A stretch of 64,000 nucleotides of DNA from Hymenopellis radicata. Its lineage: Eukaryota > Basidiomycota > Agaricomycetes > Agaricales > Physalacriaceae. The position numbers were made by a program, and so were the translations under genes. Shown piece by piece: positions 22,092 to 35,500 of the stretch (within the stretch, counting starts at the first letter, position 1; each line of letters begins with the position of its first letter). Location: contig JADNRX010000017.1 of NCBI GenBank assembly GCA_015501595.1, forward strand, positions 124,001 through 188,000. Reading direction: 5' to 3'. Under the pieces are notes generated by a model. That model did no database searches. It was not told the DNA's origin and saw only the letters and a program-made list of their open reading frames with translations.

Positions 22092-25000
22092 TCAGGATAT
22101 ACTACTACGACGAGCATGATTGACAATATCTGCAAGCTTGATCTTGCATTTCTCCTTTGCCTTCGCTTCCTCTCCCTTCTTCGAGTCCTGCAGAGCCGCG
22201 ATAAAACTCTTCGCCGTTGGGTACTTCTTCGTTGGAACGTAATGATCCTTCAGGAAGTCCAGTGCGCGATCCGCATTCCAACCCTCAAGTGCAACAAGTT
22301 CCCTGATCAAATGAACAACCTTCATTCTCTTCGACAGCTCAGTCCTCACAGATCCGCGTCCCTTCCGCCAATCGTTACCCCATGTGCTTTCGATGTTCTC
22401 CACTGACAGTTGGCCATTGATACCGTCCTTGAATTCCCTCCAGATATCCGAGATAGAGAGACATAGGCCGTTGGGTGGAAGGTAAAACTCGTATTGGGGA
22501 ATCCACAACCTTTGTGATTCGTTCCAGGTGAAGTCATGTTGTTGAAGCTGACGCGGTTGATATAGTGACTCGAGAACTGCGATATGGTCTAGTTGGGCAT
22601 CGCGAGTGTGAAGGTTGTCGATGTTAAGGTTAAATACTGAGGAGTGATAGACTTGACCAGAGCGACTGACGGTACCAGTCGAGCTGGAGGTCGTTACGCC
22701 GAGACCTTGCGGGGGAGAAGGATTGTCGGAAGGTAAAATGGGGTGTGGGGGCGTGTTCTGCAACCCAGTACACGTGTGGTCATTAGCTGGTTGAGTGGGA
22801 GACGAGTCTGGCATGGCGTTCAATCTGAGAGACTGACTGGTTGTGGTTTTTCTGAGGGGAATCTAGTACCAAATGTCAGACACTAATCATAAGTATGATG
22901 TTTAACAGAACCTACTTTTTGACGTTTAGTCGGTTGTTCTGGTTCGTCTTTACGTACGCGCTTCACCGATTTCGAGTTGTTGTTCCCAGTTCCTAGATGC
23001 TCCGAGATCGTCTGCATTGTTTGCTCGAGTTGCTTAACTTGTGCCCGCAGCATAGTCGTTTCCGTAGTGTACGTCCCCATTGTACCATGCAACATGCCGG
23101 CAATCTCCTGCGGTAACTTCTCAAGCTGAACGCGAGATAACAGGTCCGCTTTTTTGAGAGCCTCGCGGGACTCCATGGCGAAGGAACGAAAAGGTGAACC
23201 GTCGAAGGGTGCAAACTGCCATAAAGGGCATTTGGGGTACTTGAAGAAGAGGACAGCGGCGTCTTGTATCACAACCGTACGGAGAAAAGCGAGGAGTTCA
23301 AGAAAAAGGCGGAGTCGGTGATCATCACCACGTTCGGGACCATATGTAGCTTTTTGGACGTCTAGCTTATGCAGCTCGGTCTCGATCCACGGGAATAAAA
23401 GGCTTGAGAGTGATGATGGCACATCTGAGGCAGAAGTGAATACATGGAAATCGGAGTAGTAAACTTATTCTACGTACCAAGTTTTCCACGCGGCAGATTG
23501 TATGAATTGTGATTGCCTCCATTCCAACCTGCCATGGCAAGAATGGCATCAACAGGAAGAGATTGCATGTACCGTGGGGCGGAACCAGCGTTCATAGTCG
23601 TCCACTGCCCAAGTTTTGTAATACCCTCATGTGATGCCCCAGCGTACATAGCAGTTTCGCCCACATAGTGTCGACCGGCATGTGTAGCATTCTTGAGTTT
23701 GAGACCGGCATCTTCGTGGATTGCTTTAGTGCGCTTTAAATGGGCTATATATGCATGTTAGTTGTGTAGTAGCAGTTTCGAGAGGAAAGACTTACTGTCG
23801 TACGACAATGGCTCATAGTCAGAGTTCCCGCCTCGGAAGAGGTGTAATCCGTACCATTTACGTCGTCCAAAAGCTCCAAAGTTAGGTTCAACCGAGAAGT
23901 CGGGTGCCGGCCGTTTCAGAAGGTGGTATTCACCAAAGAAGTGAAATCCCAATCCTCCGATACAGCAGATCTCCGGAATGCGATGGCGAATGCTACCATG
24001 GCGCTCCAGATTACCATCAGTGTTCGTCTTGCCCTGATTGGCAATAAATATCACACACTACATGCAGAGGTCAGTTAAGGAATCATACTGAAAGAGTATC
24101 TTACTGGAGCATAAACATTGTACCCTTGATCAATGAGACGGAGCTGATAGAGCTCTAGATCTGACAGCTGCAGTATTCGCGAACTATCCCCTCGAAATGC
24201 TGTTGAGCATGAGAGCAAGATCATCTCGCGATCGCGCAATGCCGTTGCGAGCTTCTGACGCGTCATGGACTGTGCTGTTGCATCATTCTCGAATGCGCAT
24301 ATTGGTCGTGTAGATATGCGGATGAGTTCGTCGTCCTTGTAGGTAGCTGAAACAAAGTATTAGAGAGTGTCTGATGATATCTGCGAATGCGAACCTTCCG
24401 TCATGCCGTGCGCTTTCATTTCGTGCGAGTCTTCAACCCGTTTTGGCCGTTCTGCGCGAGCCTGTTTTTCAAAGATCTTGATTCGGGGATCTGAGCGTAA
24501 TGAAGTCTTGGCCTCCGGACAGTTGTAATACTCCGGTCGATGTTGATTCTTCTTTCGAAAGTCTTCAAGGGCGTTGATTATTTGCTCGATAGTTTTGTCG
24601 CCGATGGAACTGTCACTGATCTCCTTGCCGGTAAATGCTGCACGCTATATGACAGTGAGACAGATGGTGCGTTGAAGTTATAATGTGCATACCCTTTTTC
24701 GTTCACTTTCGTGTTGGAGAAACACTGCTACTCGCGGCGCGGTAATCGGCTCTGCAGGAAGAGTTGCCTGTCCGTTTTGAATGCAGGTTTGTTGAAAGAC
24801 AGGCCAGTAGTCGAAATAGTTCTTCACTTGACGCGCGTACGCTCCGTCTGTCGCCTTTTTCTGTCCCAACTTCTTCTGGATGTCGACACGCATATTATGT
24901 GTCTGGAGCTCAAGTGCGGCATGTGCATCCATGACAGGTAGGTCATTTGAAGACGAATCTGCATCTGCAGACTGTTCTGGGGCAGTCGCGTTACCCTTCT

Positions 25001-25352
25001 GTGCTGGGACGCGTGAGTCGGGCACGGATGAACTTTGCTGGGAAGAGGAAGGAATATCACTCCGAGAGGGCGCGCCGCATGCATCAGGAAGATCGAGAGG
25101 TGCAGAAAGGGAATTGGACTTGGAAGAGCTCCCTGGAACACCGCCTGGAATCGATTTGGACGAGAAGTCTGAAGATGAGTTTGGGAGTTGAAACTCCCAG
25201 TCATCGGGAAGGGATGTCATAAGCCCAAGTTTGATAGCCTTCGATAGAGAGGGGATTGGGGGATCTGTCGGGGTATACAGAGCCTGAAAACGGATCCCCT
25301 TTTCAAAGACATGGTGATTGTGGACACAGTGGACGGCCGATGAGCTGGCCAT
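22092..25352 (-). CDS. Crypton tyrosine recombinase with GCR1_C-like domain (unit 1)
   Basis: About 980 aa after splicing six introns of roughly 50 bp, with no break. The N-terminal part is Ser/Pro-rich, then a helical SAM-like region ('GAYARQVKNYFDYWPVFQ'). The catalytic domain shows the first Arg ('AFRGDSSRILQL'), 'THAGRHYVGETAMYAG' (HxxR), a conserved Trp ('TKLGQW') and the nucleophile Tyr in 'RYMQSLPVDAILAMAGW'. A coiled coil ('AQVKQLEQTMQTISEHLG') and a basic signal ('KRVRKDEPEQPTKRQK') follow. The C-terminal 'FTWNESQRLWIPQYEFYLPP' to 'ESTWGNDWRKGRGSVR' is a GCR1_C DNA-binding domain, as in fungal Cryptons. It should cut and join the TACATA core in excision and integration. The start at 25352 is the first ATG in frame. 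A Starship DUF3435 captain is less likely because of the GCR1_C domain. Confidence 0.87.
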
Positions 25353-25832
25353 TGTTCGACGCGAGGCCAATCTATGCGGCAGACATTGTCAGATAATAGA
25401 TTTTAGAAAACAAAGAAACTGCGCACAGGGGGGATGCTTTCAAATTCGCGTTCGTACGCGTCCACAATCCACAATCAACAAAGCGAGATCTTGAAGTCTG
25501 AAGCAATGCAAGCAGCAGTATGAGAAAAAAGTAGCTTGAATTTGGCGTAGAACAGCGAGTGAGGTATGGTAGATAGTTAACAAGAAGAGGTATAGAATGC
25601 CTGGCGCGTGAAGCCGCCATAGCGATCCGGGGTCCAACACACAACTCGCGCTGACGGGCGTAAGTGATCGAGAGGCCGCGTGGGAGAACAATGGGCAGAG
25701 CCACCGGTGGCAGTTACCTTTTTGGGGTAACAAAGGCGAACCAACTCATACTGGAGCGGAAACGTTTCCAAAGGCAAGGGGAAACGTTACCACCGCCGTT
25801 ACTGCACCAGGCGGTAACGCCCATATATGAAC
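25353..25832. other. Crypton right terminal region
   Basis: Contains the recombinase promoter and a cluster of short palindromes near the end: CCACCGGTGG (25701-25710), GTTACC facing GGTAAC (25713-25731), GGAAACGTTTCC (25758-25769) and GGCGGTAACGCC near 25810. Related motifs occur at the left end, so these are candidate recombinase binding sites. Unit 2: 35846-36325. Confidence 0.55.
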
Positions 25833-25838
25833 TACATA
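25833..25838. repeat. Crypton unit-unit junction core (attP-like)
   Basis: TACATA between the right end of unit 1 and the left end of unit 2, the sequence expected in a circular form. Confidence 0.88.
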
Positions 25839-25993
25839 TAAATAAGATTTCTGTTACCTGCGAAACGGCGGAAACGTGACGTTCCCCAGCCAAATCGATC
25901 ACGTGTGTGTGACCGCGATCACGCTGGCCGTTTCTGCGTCTCGATCCGGTAAACCTTCCCTTTCCGGCGACGCTCACTCTGCCCACCCTCGAC

Positions 25994-26041
25994 GAGTGCG
26001 CGCACTCTGGCGTGACGGACCCTGCCAGAGTGCGCGCACTC
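25994..26041. repeat. Double palindrome (unit 2)
   Basis: Identical to 15506-15553: two inverted 18-bp arms, each holding GAGTGCGCGCACTC. Confidence 0.8.
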
Positions 26042-26412
26042 AGCTGGTTCGGATCTCGACTGGCTCTTCTTTCCTAACGGACGACCGTCGGGCTGGACCC
26101 GTGCCCTTCCATGATCTCTCTCCGATCGACGAGAGCATCCGAGCCTCCGAGCCGCACACTGCGACCCTCGCTACAACGTCCCGCCCTCCCGCCGTGGCCG
26201 TGCTCTTCCATATTGGCAGGGTCAGCTGAAATGAGCTGGTTTCTCAGGTGTTTAGCATGTGTTATAACCTCTCAATTTGTGTATCGTTTTCATCCGCGAC
26301 TTGTCTCGGTCTGACACACACGCTAGGACTCCGGGGACCTCTTGCTTCATCCTTCCGCCACTATCCATGACGAACACGCTCGCCAGTGAGCTCTGCACCA
26401 CTTCCAAAAATT

Positions 26413-27826
26413 ATGGAGACGGCGTGGACCTCTGAGGAGTTGAGGTATGTCCCCATCATTATTTTGCTGCACCTTGTGCTGACACTCATTCAAAGTGTAC
26501 TGTCTAATCGCAAACTCGTCGATATCGCTAAGAGCCAGCCGGACCGGTGGCCGTATAAGGATGCGCGCACTGGAGCGCCCAAGCGACTCAGCATATCGCA
26601 CGTCAAGAAAACCTGGCTTGTCAGCACAATCATCGGTGCTGGTTATACGAAGGCCGCTTGTAATGCCGACCGCCGTGTGCCAGTTCGTAGATCATCTCAT
26701 CCTCTGTTCGCCAGCTAACTCTTGTCCAGAACGATCCTGCTCGCAAGGTTGTATGTCTCCGTTTCCTTCCCTTACCATCCTTCAATCCTCACCTGATTCA
26801 CAGACATTCAAAGTTTATCTCGAAGACGACATTGGCCGCAGAGATCTACGCCGCGTTCTTGTGCAATTCACACTGCCAATTGAGGACTATTCTGGCTGCC
26901 GCTCAAACCAATGCCGTATTTCGACGGCGAAAATGCTGCGCGCTATCAAGATTTGGATCGAAAGAAGCTATAGTGCTATCGGTGAGTCTCCTCTGCACTT
27001 GACATTTCTCATGTAACCGTATGACCACAGATCCCACTGTTCGTGTTGGGGTCAGGGACGATGTCCGACCAATGTTCATCTCGTACTTCGCGGAGTGCCC
27101 GCTCAACGAAATGGATTCAGCAACTTTAGCCTATGACAGGCTTACCGTCAAACCGCTCGAAGGTGTTTGCATTGTTTTGGAGATAGTGAGTCAATCTAAC
27201 CGCTCTCTATATCTCTTCTGATGTGGTCTATCGAGGGTGGTGATGCGGCTTCTGATCATGAAGAAGATGATATGCCGGACATAGATGATGACCATTATCG
27301 TTCCACTCGTCACCTTGGTAAGGATTCCATTCTCTTTGGCACATTCTTATTCATCATTGCTTGCTTGAGCTAGTCTCACCACTCAAGCCAACCGACAAGC
27401 CTCTTGACATCGCACGTGAGCGCATGGATGCTGATGTCGAGTACATGAAGAGTCAGATTCTTGCGAAACCTAAATACTCGGCCTTCAAAGCTCTTCGACA
27501 CCGCGTCGTACCGAATCCATCCATTCCGGAGTACTGGAGTTTCGTCATCAACATTCTTGAAGAGTACGGAAAGGCTCGTAACCCGGAAACGGCGAGTCTG
27601 GTTCTCTGACACGGAAGTACTTACCTGAATCTCGTAGAACCGGCGCATTTTCCGCAAGACGATTTCGCATGCTATTGGAATCGAGCCGACTTGGCTCCGC
27701 GAGATTGAGGAGGGTCACCGCCTGCTTCAAGCACATATCGGGCATCCAGCTGTTAAGCGGCATCTTGAGGATACAGAGAGCCACGGAGGAAGCAAGGGTA
27801 TGTTAGTTTTTCTTCGAAACTTGTAA
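26413..27826 (+). CDS. Crypton cargo gene A (unit 2)
   Basis: Same exon chain as in unit 1. The only difference I see is C to T at 26994, which falls in an intron. Function unknown. Confidence 0.55.
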
Positions 27827-27948
27827 AATGTAGTATCTATCGTATAGTAGTTGTGTCAATTACTCGTCTACTTTCTTCCCGGTCGTGTGATGGATTTGAA
27901 AGCAGTCGGATGTCTCTGTTTTCTCATCTGAACTCAGTCTCGACAATC

Positions 27949-29462
27949 ATGGGCGTTGCAGGACTCTGGCCGGTACATCCTTTTCACCAGTTGCCTCTTC
28001 ATATTTCTGACTTCGCTTCACAGTTTCTTGAACAGCATGCGCAGAAGACCACACTTCTAGAAGTTGCTGTTAGTGACGGCTTCAATAGTAATCCTGGGGG
28101 CCAGCGTGCACTACGCCTCGGCATCGATGCAAGGTATGTTGAGTCAAACAACAGTTTCTAACAGTGCTGATTTGTCTTCTCTTCAGCATCTGGCTACGCC
28201 AGGCCTTAGCTTCACCATATGCTGTTTATCACGGAGGCGACACTATGATATCCTTGTATCGTCAATGCGGACGCCTATTTCGACTACCAATTATTCCTTT
28301 CTTCGTGTTTGATGGTCCCCACCGTGCCTCGAACAAGCGTGGCAAAGCTGTCAAGTACAAATTGCTTCCGAATGAGCAGAATTTCCGGCAGTTGCTTGAA
28401 TGTTTTGGGTTTGGCTGGCAAGTGGTCCGTATTGTATCTATTTAAATAAAGTATACTTACTTGTTCCATAGGCTCCGGGCGAAGCAGAGGCACAGCTTGC
28501 CGCTCTATCCCAACTTGGGATTATTGATGCTGTTCTGTCTACTGATGTTGATACTCTTGTCTTTGGAGCTGACCGAATCTTGCGTGTGTGAGTATACTTG
28601 TTTTTCAGTTAATCTCGAATGTTTACTGGTTATCTAACGTAGAACGGGAGTTGACAAGAATTCTGATTCTATTCAGATCTCGAGTTACTCAGCGTCAGCT
28701 TTAGCTGAGAACAACTTTACACGTCCGAACTTGATATTCATTGCTCTCCTGAGCGGTGGCGACTATGCAGTTCGTGTCATGTTACTTCCAGCTACAGGCA
28801 ACACTGACTTGATGTAGGATGGTATCACCGGCTGTGGAATCAAGACAGCTGTCGAGCTCACACGTACTGATCTCGGTCCTCGGCTGATTCACAGTCTACA
28901 AGTCCTTCCCATCGAAGAATGGCCGAACTTCTTCGTGCAGTGGCGCGTTGACCTTACGACTATCTTAAGAGACAATCCTGGAGGCACCCTCACTCGTCAA
29001 CATCCGGGTCTGGCTGCCGCGGTTCCGGCAGACTTTCCCGATCCCGCCATTCTAGCCCTGTATCTGACTCCAGATACATCTCCATTAGACCCACTCGTAT
29101 GTCTCAACTGGAAGCCACCTTTCATTCCTAGCCTTGCTCGGTTCGCAGAGGTCCATTTCTCGTGGGCTTCCCAGGCCGGGATTCTCAACGACTTTGACAA
29201 GCACATTTTTGTCGGACTTGCTCTTCGAGAGGTGATTCGGGATGTCCTTGTGAATGATGGAGAGGTCGCAGAGTCTGCCATGGCTCCCTACTCGTTTGTC
29301 ATTACCCCAGTAAGGACTAAGTACTGCAAAAGATCGCAGTGCGAGGCCCGCATCACGCTCGAAATCTCCACCGATCTCATCAAAGCAGTCGGTTCAAAGT
29401 TAGTCGGGCAGCGGACCACACGCCAATCGAAGGAAGAGTTGACGAAGGATTGGGAGGAGTAA
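27949..29462 (+). CDS. XPG/GEN1-like nuclease (unit 2)
   Basis: Same protein as in unit 1 through the catalytic core. The G run near 29456 is one base shorter, so the frame ends at 'KDWEE' with TAA at 29460-29462, about 20 residues earlier. This is probably the original end, because the added tail in unit 1 looks non-coding. Confidence 0.82.
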
Positions 29463-29539
29463 ATGCCCCACGGCGTCTGTTTTGGGGTCCGAAAGCAGTT
29501 ATTTTGGCGTTACAACCTTGAATTTCGGCATTGTATACA

Positions 29540-32452
29540 TGATCAAACTGTACTACTAGTATTGCTATGAAACCAGAATTTACGATAAATCAGAAGCGAA
29601 CATATCTGCGTACTCGAAAGGCTGGAAAAAGGAGCAGGGTCGAAGTTCTCATCCTGCTGTAGCTCTGCGCGATATCCGGTAAGCTCCTCCTCCTCCTGAT
29701 CTTCCTTCTCTTTCTTCTTGTTGTTCTTCATGTCTTTCAACGGAGACTCGGAATCTGGCCGTAGTCGCTTCTGACAGTTCCGAGTGTGACCGCCGCTCTG
29801 CGACGTTGCACATATTGGCGTGTCTGCAGCGTCCTCGTAGCCATCGATGGTGCTTTCACCAGTGCTCGACATGCTCCCCTTGCAGCAGCATTAGTGCGAC
29901 AACTGTTGGTGAGGGTGTCACAGATGAATTGAGCAATGGTTTCGATAGCCTGAGCGGACCGTGGGTTAGAAGCTCATTTCCTTGCGGTTGTCAAATCCGA
30001 CACCGAACTCAATCTGAGGGTAGTGCAAGAACCAAAGTCGCTGGTAGCGCCGGCAATGGCATCTGCTGAACCAGTTCCGGGAACAAAGTTGGCTTGGTCG
30101 TCAAGGGAACATCGGCGAAGCACTAACACAGCACAGCTCCAGCTGGCACCAATATCCCCTCGATTTCTTCGCGCTCCTTTGCGCGTATCACATCCTCCGG
30201 CTCACCCTGATCATCAACATCCATGGCTGCAGAATCGCCACCGCCAACTAGTCCGCACTTCCTCAATAGTATTTTGCGGCGTTCGGCACGACCCTTGTCA
30301 ATCTCAACTAGACGTCGGTTGACGGGCATAAGACGTGCCTTGAGCTTGTCCGAGGTGATTTCGAGGAACTATAATCTTTGCCTTGCGACAGACCACCAGT
30401 CAACACGGACAAGCGTTCATTCTAGACCCGTGCCGAGTTCAAGATCAGTGAAGACAAGGTCGAGAAACAAGTGGCGAACTCTTCACAGGAGGCCAGGTAT
30501 GTTCAGAATCAGGAGTAATAATTATATTAACAATGTACTATTGAGGTCGACGTTAGTCCCGGCTTCACGGCGACATGAATGTTACTGAACATACCGTATA
30601 CATATCAGAAGGGAGACGCGAGCATCGCGAGCACAGCGCCGAAGGCTGCTGCTCCCTTCTGTCCTCTGTGAAACAAAGTGTTTCTATACGAGATTATATA
30701 AACAAAAACCTCGTGAACGATGAGCCCGGTGAAACGAAAACAACGACATCATCGACGTACCTCTGCTCAACGACAGCGTTGAGATTTCCGAGCCTCGACA
30801 ATAGTCATCCCGGTGTACGACATGAGCAAGAGTTCGAGCATAGTCGACTGCACACTCGTCCCCGGTCCAACCATAAAAGCCGTCTCACAGTCAAAGGGCC
30901 ATTCATATCGAACAAGCTAGTTCCGTCCCGCTGTTGTCCGCTGTCTTCCGCGTCTCCAACCGTCATCCACTTTGTGTGTCCACGGATCCATCTGCACCCT
31001 CCTGATCAGTTCCGGGTTGACATCCGTCTTCTTGCAGATTGAGAAGGTGCGACTAAGTGATCTCGGATGAGATGCGGCTTCGTCCTCGCCGCCGAATTAG
31101 ATAAGAGCAGACAACACCAATTGACGAACTGTCTATTGAGTATCATTAGCCCAATATACACATTCGCGGTTCTCGAAGCACTCACCAAATCACAGACACT
31201 TTATCGCGTACTCGCACCATAGACCGTTAGATGGTCCTTTCGAGCTGTGGCTGTCCATCTCCATAGCACCGACTGCAGCGACATGACCATCCTCTGAGGG
31301 CGCTGAGCCTCATCTCCGACTGCGAACTTCTCAGCCTCGGCAACCATACGGTCGATCTCCTCTTGAGAGAGACGATCTACAAGGATTTGTCAATACAAGC
31401 GCTGTGATAGTTGGAATGAACGTACGGCGCTGAATGTGACCGCGCCTCGCCATGAAACGTTTGCGCGCCTTGTCTGCAGCGTCCTCGTGGCCATTGATGG
31501 TTGCTTTCACCAGCGAGTGAGACGAGGGAGGCGCGTCCCTGGTGAAACTCGACGCCTTCTTTGTTGAAGTTGGAGTGGTAGACGCTGTTAAGTTTGAGGA
31601 TATATGCGTCCCGTTGAGGTTTGAAGGTTTCCCAGCTAAAGTGGGCCTCGGGACGAGCAGTATCTTGGAGTGATAAGAGCGAGTTTGGATGCCTGCTTGA
31701 CAGAAGGGGTAGACGGGCTGACGACTGTTGTCGTTCTTCGGTGGCCAAGTCTACGTGATTTCCCGTTAGTTTTAGAAAAGGATGCCCAACAAAAACGCGC
31801 TCACATCTGATGTCTGGAAGTCATGCCGGGAGTTCGTGTCGGTGGAGGTCGGTGGTGTAAAGGACAATGACTGATGCTCGGCCAACCCAGCACCCGTCTC
31901 TGGAAGTAGGCTCAAGGTCGGCCCGCTATCAACAGAGGCGCGGTGCTGGGGTGGCGGGCAGACAGGACTGCAAATATTAAGGAAACACCAGTGTCGGAGT
32001 GTGTGTCTTCGAAGGCGGTGGAATTGACCGCGGTGGAGGAAAGCTGTGGTGGCGACACGATGGGACTTGACATGTCCGATATTCTTTGGCGGCGCTTTAG
32101 GGTCTCATCTTAGCACGCTGCCAAGCAAGAGAAGCAAGGCACTTACCTGGACAGGCGCCCTCGACCACAAGGAATGCGCTTCTCGTCCGTGAGCAAGCCG
32201 AAAAAGTCCACATTGACCGGTGCGGTATTCACCGCCTTGATGTCGGGCTTCTTGATGGCTTTTGAGGAGCGCAGGCGGTAGTAGCTGGTGAAGTCGACCG
32301 CGCAGGTCCCAAACGACTCTAGTGGGCGCTCATGTCCGAACCCTTGCGTAAACGGGTAATGACTTGAGCAGCAGCAGTGCCCGCCTGCTTCAAGGACAGC
32401 TGGGTCAAAAATCTTCGTGCGACAAGTGATGGTAGGTGGACGGCAGTTAAGC
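29540..32452 (-). pseudogene. Mosaic of host gene fragments (unit 2)
   Basis: Counterpart of 19050-21959 with about 15 one-base gains or losses. At the secreted-protein, Hsp70 and GESTING-motif positions the unit 1 reading keeps the protein frame or residues and the unit 2 reading does not, so the unit 2 stretch is either derived or carries consensus errors. Confidence 0.55.
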
Positions 32453-32520
32453 CGGCAAATTTTGGCTTGATTTTAACAGACTAGTGACGTAGTCTGTTAA
32501 AATCAAGCCAAAATTTGCCG
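32453..32520. repeat. Perfect 31-bp-arm hairpin (unit 2)
   Basis: Identical to the hairpin of unit 1, loop GTGACG, 65 bp past the recombinase stop. Confidence 0.9.
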
Positions 32521-32584
32521 ACGGCTTTTCGACAGGTCTGACGCGTCAATCTCGCGTTGATTTAAGTATAAAAAGGTATAATAT

Positions 32585-35500
32585 TCAGGATATACTACTA
32601 CGACGAGCATGATTGACAATATCTGCAAGCTTGATCTTGCATTTCTCCTTTGCCTTCGCTTCCTCTCCCTTCTTCGAGTCCTGCAGAGCCGCGATAAAAC
32701 TCTTCGCCGTTGGGTACTTCTTCGTTGGAACGTAATGATCCTTCAGGAAGTCCAGTGCGCGATCCGCATTCCAACCCTCAAGTGCAACAAGTTCCCTGAT
32801 CAAATGAACAACCTTCATTCTCTTCGACAGCTCAGTCCTCACAGATCCGCGTCCCTTCCGCCAATCGTTACCCCATGTGCTTTCGATGTTCTCCACTGAC
32901 AGTTGGCCATTGATACCGTCCTTGAATTCCCTCCAGATATCCGAGATAGAGAGACATAGGCCGTTGGGTGGAAGGTAAAACTCGTATTGGGGAATCCACA
33001 ACCTTTGTGATTCGTTCCAGGTGAAGTCATGTTGTTGAAGCTGACGCGGTTGATATAGTGACTCGAGAACTGCGATATGGTCTAGTTGGGCATCGCGAGT
33101 GTGAAGGTTGTCGATGTTAAGGTTAAATACTGAGGAGTGATAGACTTGACCAGAGCGACTGACGGTACCAGTCGAGCTGGAGGTCGTTACGCCGAGACCT
33201 TGCGGGGGAGAAGGATTGTCGGAAGGTAAAATGGGGTGTGGGGGCGTGTTCTGCAACCCAGTACACGTGTGGTCATTAGCTGGTTGAGTGGGAGACGAGT
33301 CTGGCATGGCGTTCAATCTGAGAGACTGACTGGTTGTGGTTTTTCTGAGGGGAATCTAGTACCAAATGTCAGACACTAATCATAAGTATGATGTTTAACA
33401 GAACCTACTTTTTGACGTTTAGTCGGTTGTTCTGGTTCGTCTTTACGTACGCGCTTCACCGATTTCGAGTTGTTGTTCCCAGTTCCTAGATGCTCCGAGA
33501 TCGTCTGCATTGTTTGCTCGAGTTGCTTAACTTGTGCCCGCAGCATAGTCGTTTCCGTAGTGTACGTCCCCATTGTACCATGCAACATGCCGGCAATCTC
33601 CTGCGGTAACTTCTCAAGCTGAACGCGAGATAACAGGTCCGCTTTTTTGAGAGCCTCGCGGGACTCCATGGCGAAGGAACGAAAAGGTGAACCGTCGAAG
33701 GGTGCAAACTGCCATAAAGGGCATTTGGGGTACTTGAAGAAGAGGACAGCGGCGTCTTGTATCACAACCGTACGGAGAAAAGCGAGGAGTTCAAGAAAAA
33801 GGCGGAGTCGGTGATCATCACCACGTTCGGGACCATATGTAGCTTTTTGGACGTCTAGCTTATGCAGCTCGGTCTCGATCCACGGGAATAAAAGGCTTGA
33901 GAGTGATGATGGCACATCTGAGGCAGAAGTGAATACATGGAAATCGGAGTAGTAAACTTATTCTACGTACCAAGTTTTCCACGCGGCAGATTGTATGAAT
34001 TGTGATTGCCTCCATTCCAACCTGCCATGGCAAGAATGGCATCAACAGGAAGAGATTGCATGTACCGTGGGGCGGAACCAGCGTTCATAGTCGTCCACTG
34101 CCCAAGTTTTGTAATACCCTCATGTGATGCCCCAGCGTACATAGCAGTTTCGCCCACATAGTGTCGACCGGCATGTGTAGCATTCTTGAGTTTGAGACCG
34201 GCATCTTCGTGGATTGCTTTAGTGCGCTTTAAATGGGCTATATATGCATGTTAGTTGTGTAGTAGCAGTTTCGAGAGGAAAGACTTACTGTCGTACGACA
34301 ATGGCTCATAGTCAGAGTTCCCGCCTCGGAAGAGGTGTAATCCGTACCATTTACGTCGTCCAAAAGCTCCAAAGTTAGGTTCAACCGAGAAGTCGGGTGC
34401 CAGCCGTTTCAGAAGGTGGTATTCACCAAAGAAGTGAAATCCCAATCCTCCGATACAGCAGATCTCCGGAATGCGATGGCGAATGCTACCATGGCGCTCC
34501 AGATTACCATCAGTGTTCGTCTTGCCCTGATTGGCAATAAATATCACACACTACATGCAGAGGTCAGTTAAGGAATCATACTGAAAGAGTATCTTACTGG
34601 AGCATAAACATTGTACCCTTGATCAATGAGACGGAGCTGATAGAGCTCTAGATCTGACAGCTGCAGTATTCGCGAACTATCCCCTCGAAATGCTGTTGAG
34701 CATGAGAGCAAGATCATCTCGCGATCGCGCAATGCCGTTGCGAGCTTCTGACGCGTCATGGACTGTGCTGTTGCATCATTCTCGAATGCACATATTGGTC
34801 GTGTAGATATGCGGATGAGTTCGTCGTCCTTGTAGGTAGCTGAAACAAAGTATTAGAGAGTGTCTGATGATATCTGCGAATGCGAACCTTCCGTCATGCC
34901 GTGCGCTTTCATTTCGTGCGAGTCTTCAACCCGTTTTGGCCGTTCTGCGCGAGCCTGTTTTTCAAAGATCTTGATTCGGGGATCTGAGCGTAATGAAGTC
35001 TTGGCCTCCGGACAGTTGTAATACTCCGGTCGATGTTGATTCTTCTTTCGAAAGTCTTCAAGGGCGTTGATTATTTGCTCGATAGTTTTGTCGCCGATGG
35101 AACTGTCACTGATCTCCTTGCCGGTAAATGCTGCACGCTATATGACAGTGAGACAGATGGTGCGTTGAAGTTATAATGTGCATACCCTTTTTCGTTCACT
35201 TTCGTGTTGGAGAAACACTGCTACTCGCGGCGCGGTAATCGGCTCTGCAGGAAGAGTTGCCTGTCCGTTTTGAATGCAGGTTTGTTGAAAGACAGGCCAG
35301 TAGTCGAAATAGTTCTTCACTTGACGCGCGTACGCTCCGTCTGTCGCCTTTTTCTGTCCCAACTTCTTCTGGATGTCGACACGCATATTATGTGTCTGGA
35401 GCTCAAGTGCGGCATGTGCATCCATGACAGGTAGGTCATTTGAAGACGAATCTGCATCTGCAGACTGTTCTGGGGCAGTCGCGTTACCCTTCTGTGCTGG

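Larger units (their letters stand above)
15345..25832. mobile_element. Crypton-type element with XPG-like nuclease, unit 1 (10,488 bp)
   Basis: One unit runs from the TACATA core at 15345 to the next core at 25833. It encodes on the plus strand an unknown multi-exon gene and an XPG/GEN1-like nuclease, and on the minus strand a tyrosine recombinase with a C-terminal GCR1_C-like domain, the hallmark of Cryptons. There are no terminal inverted repeats; both ends instead carry GTTACC and GGAAACG motifs. Known Cryptons are several kb long and usually encode only the recombinase (established knowledge); this one is larger and carries extra genes and host gene fragments. Confidence 0.88.
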
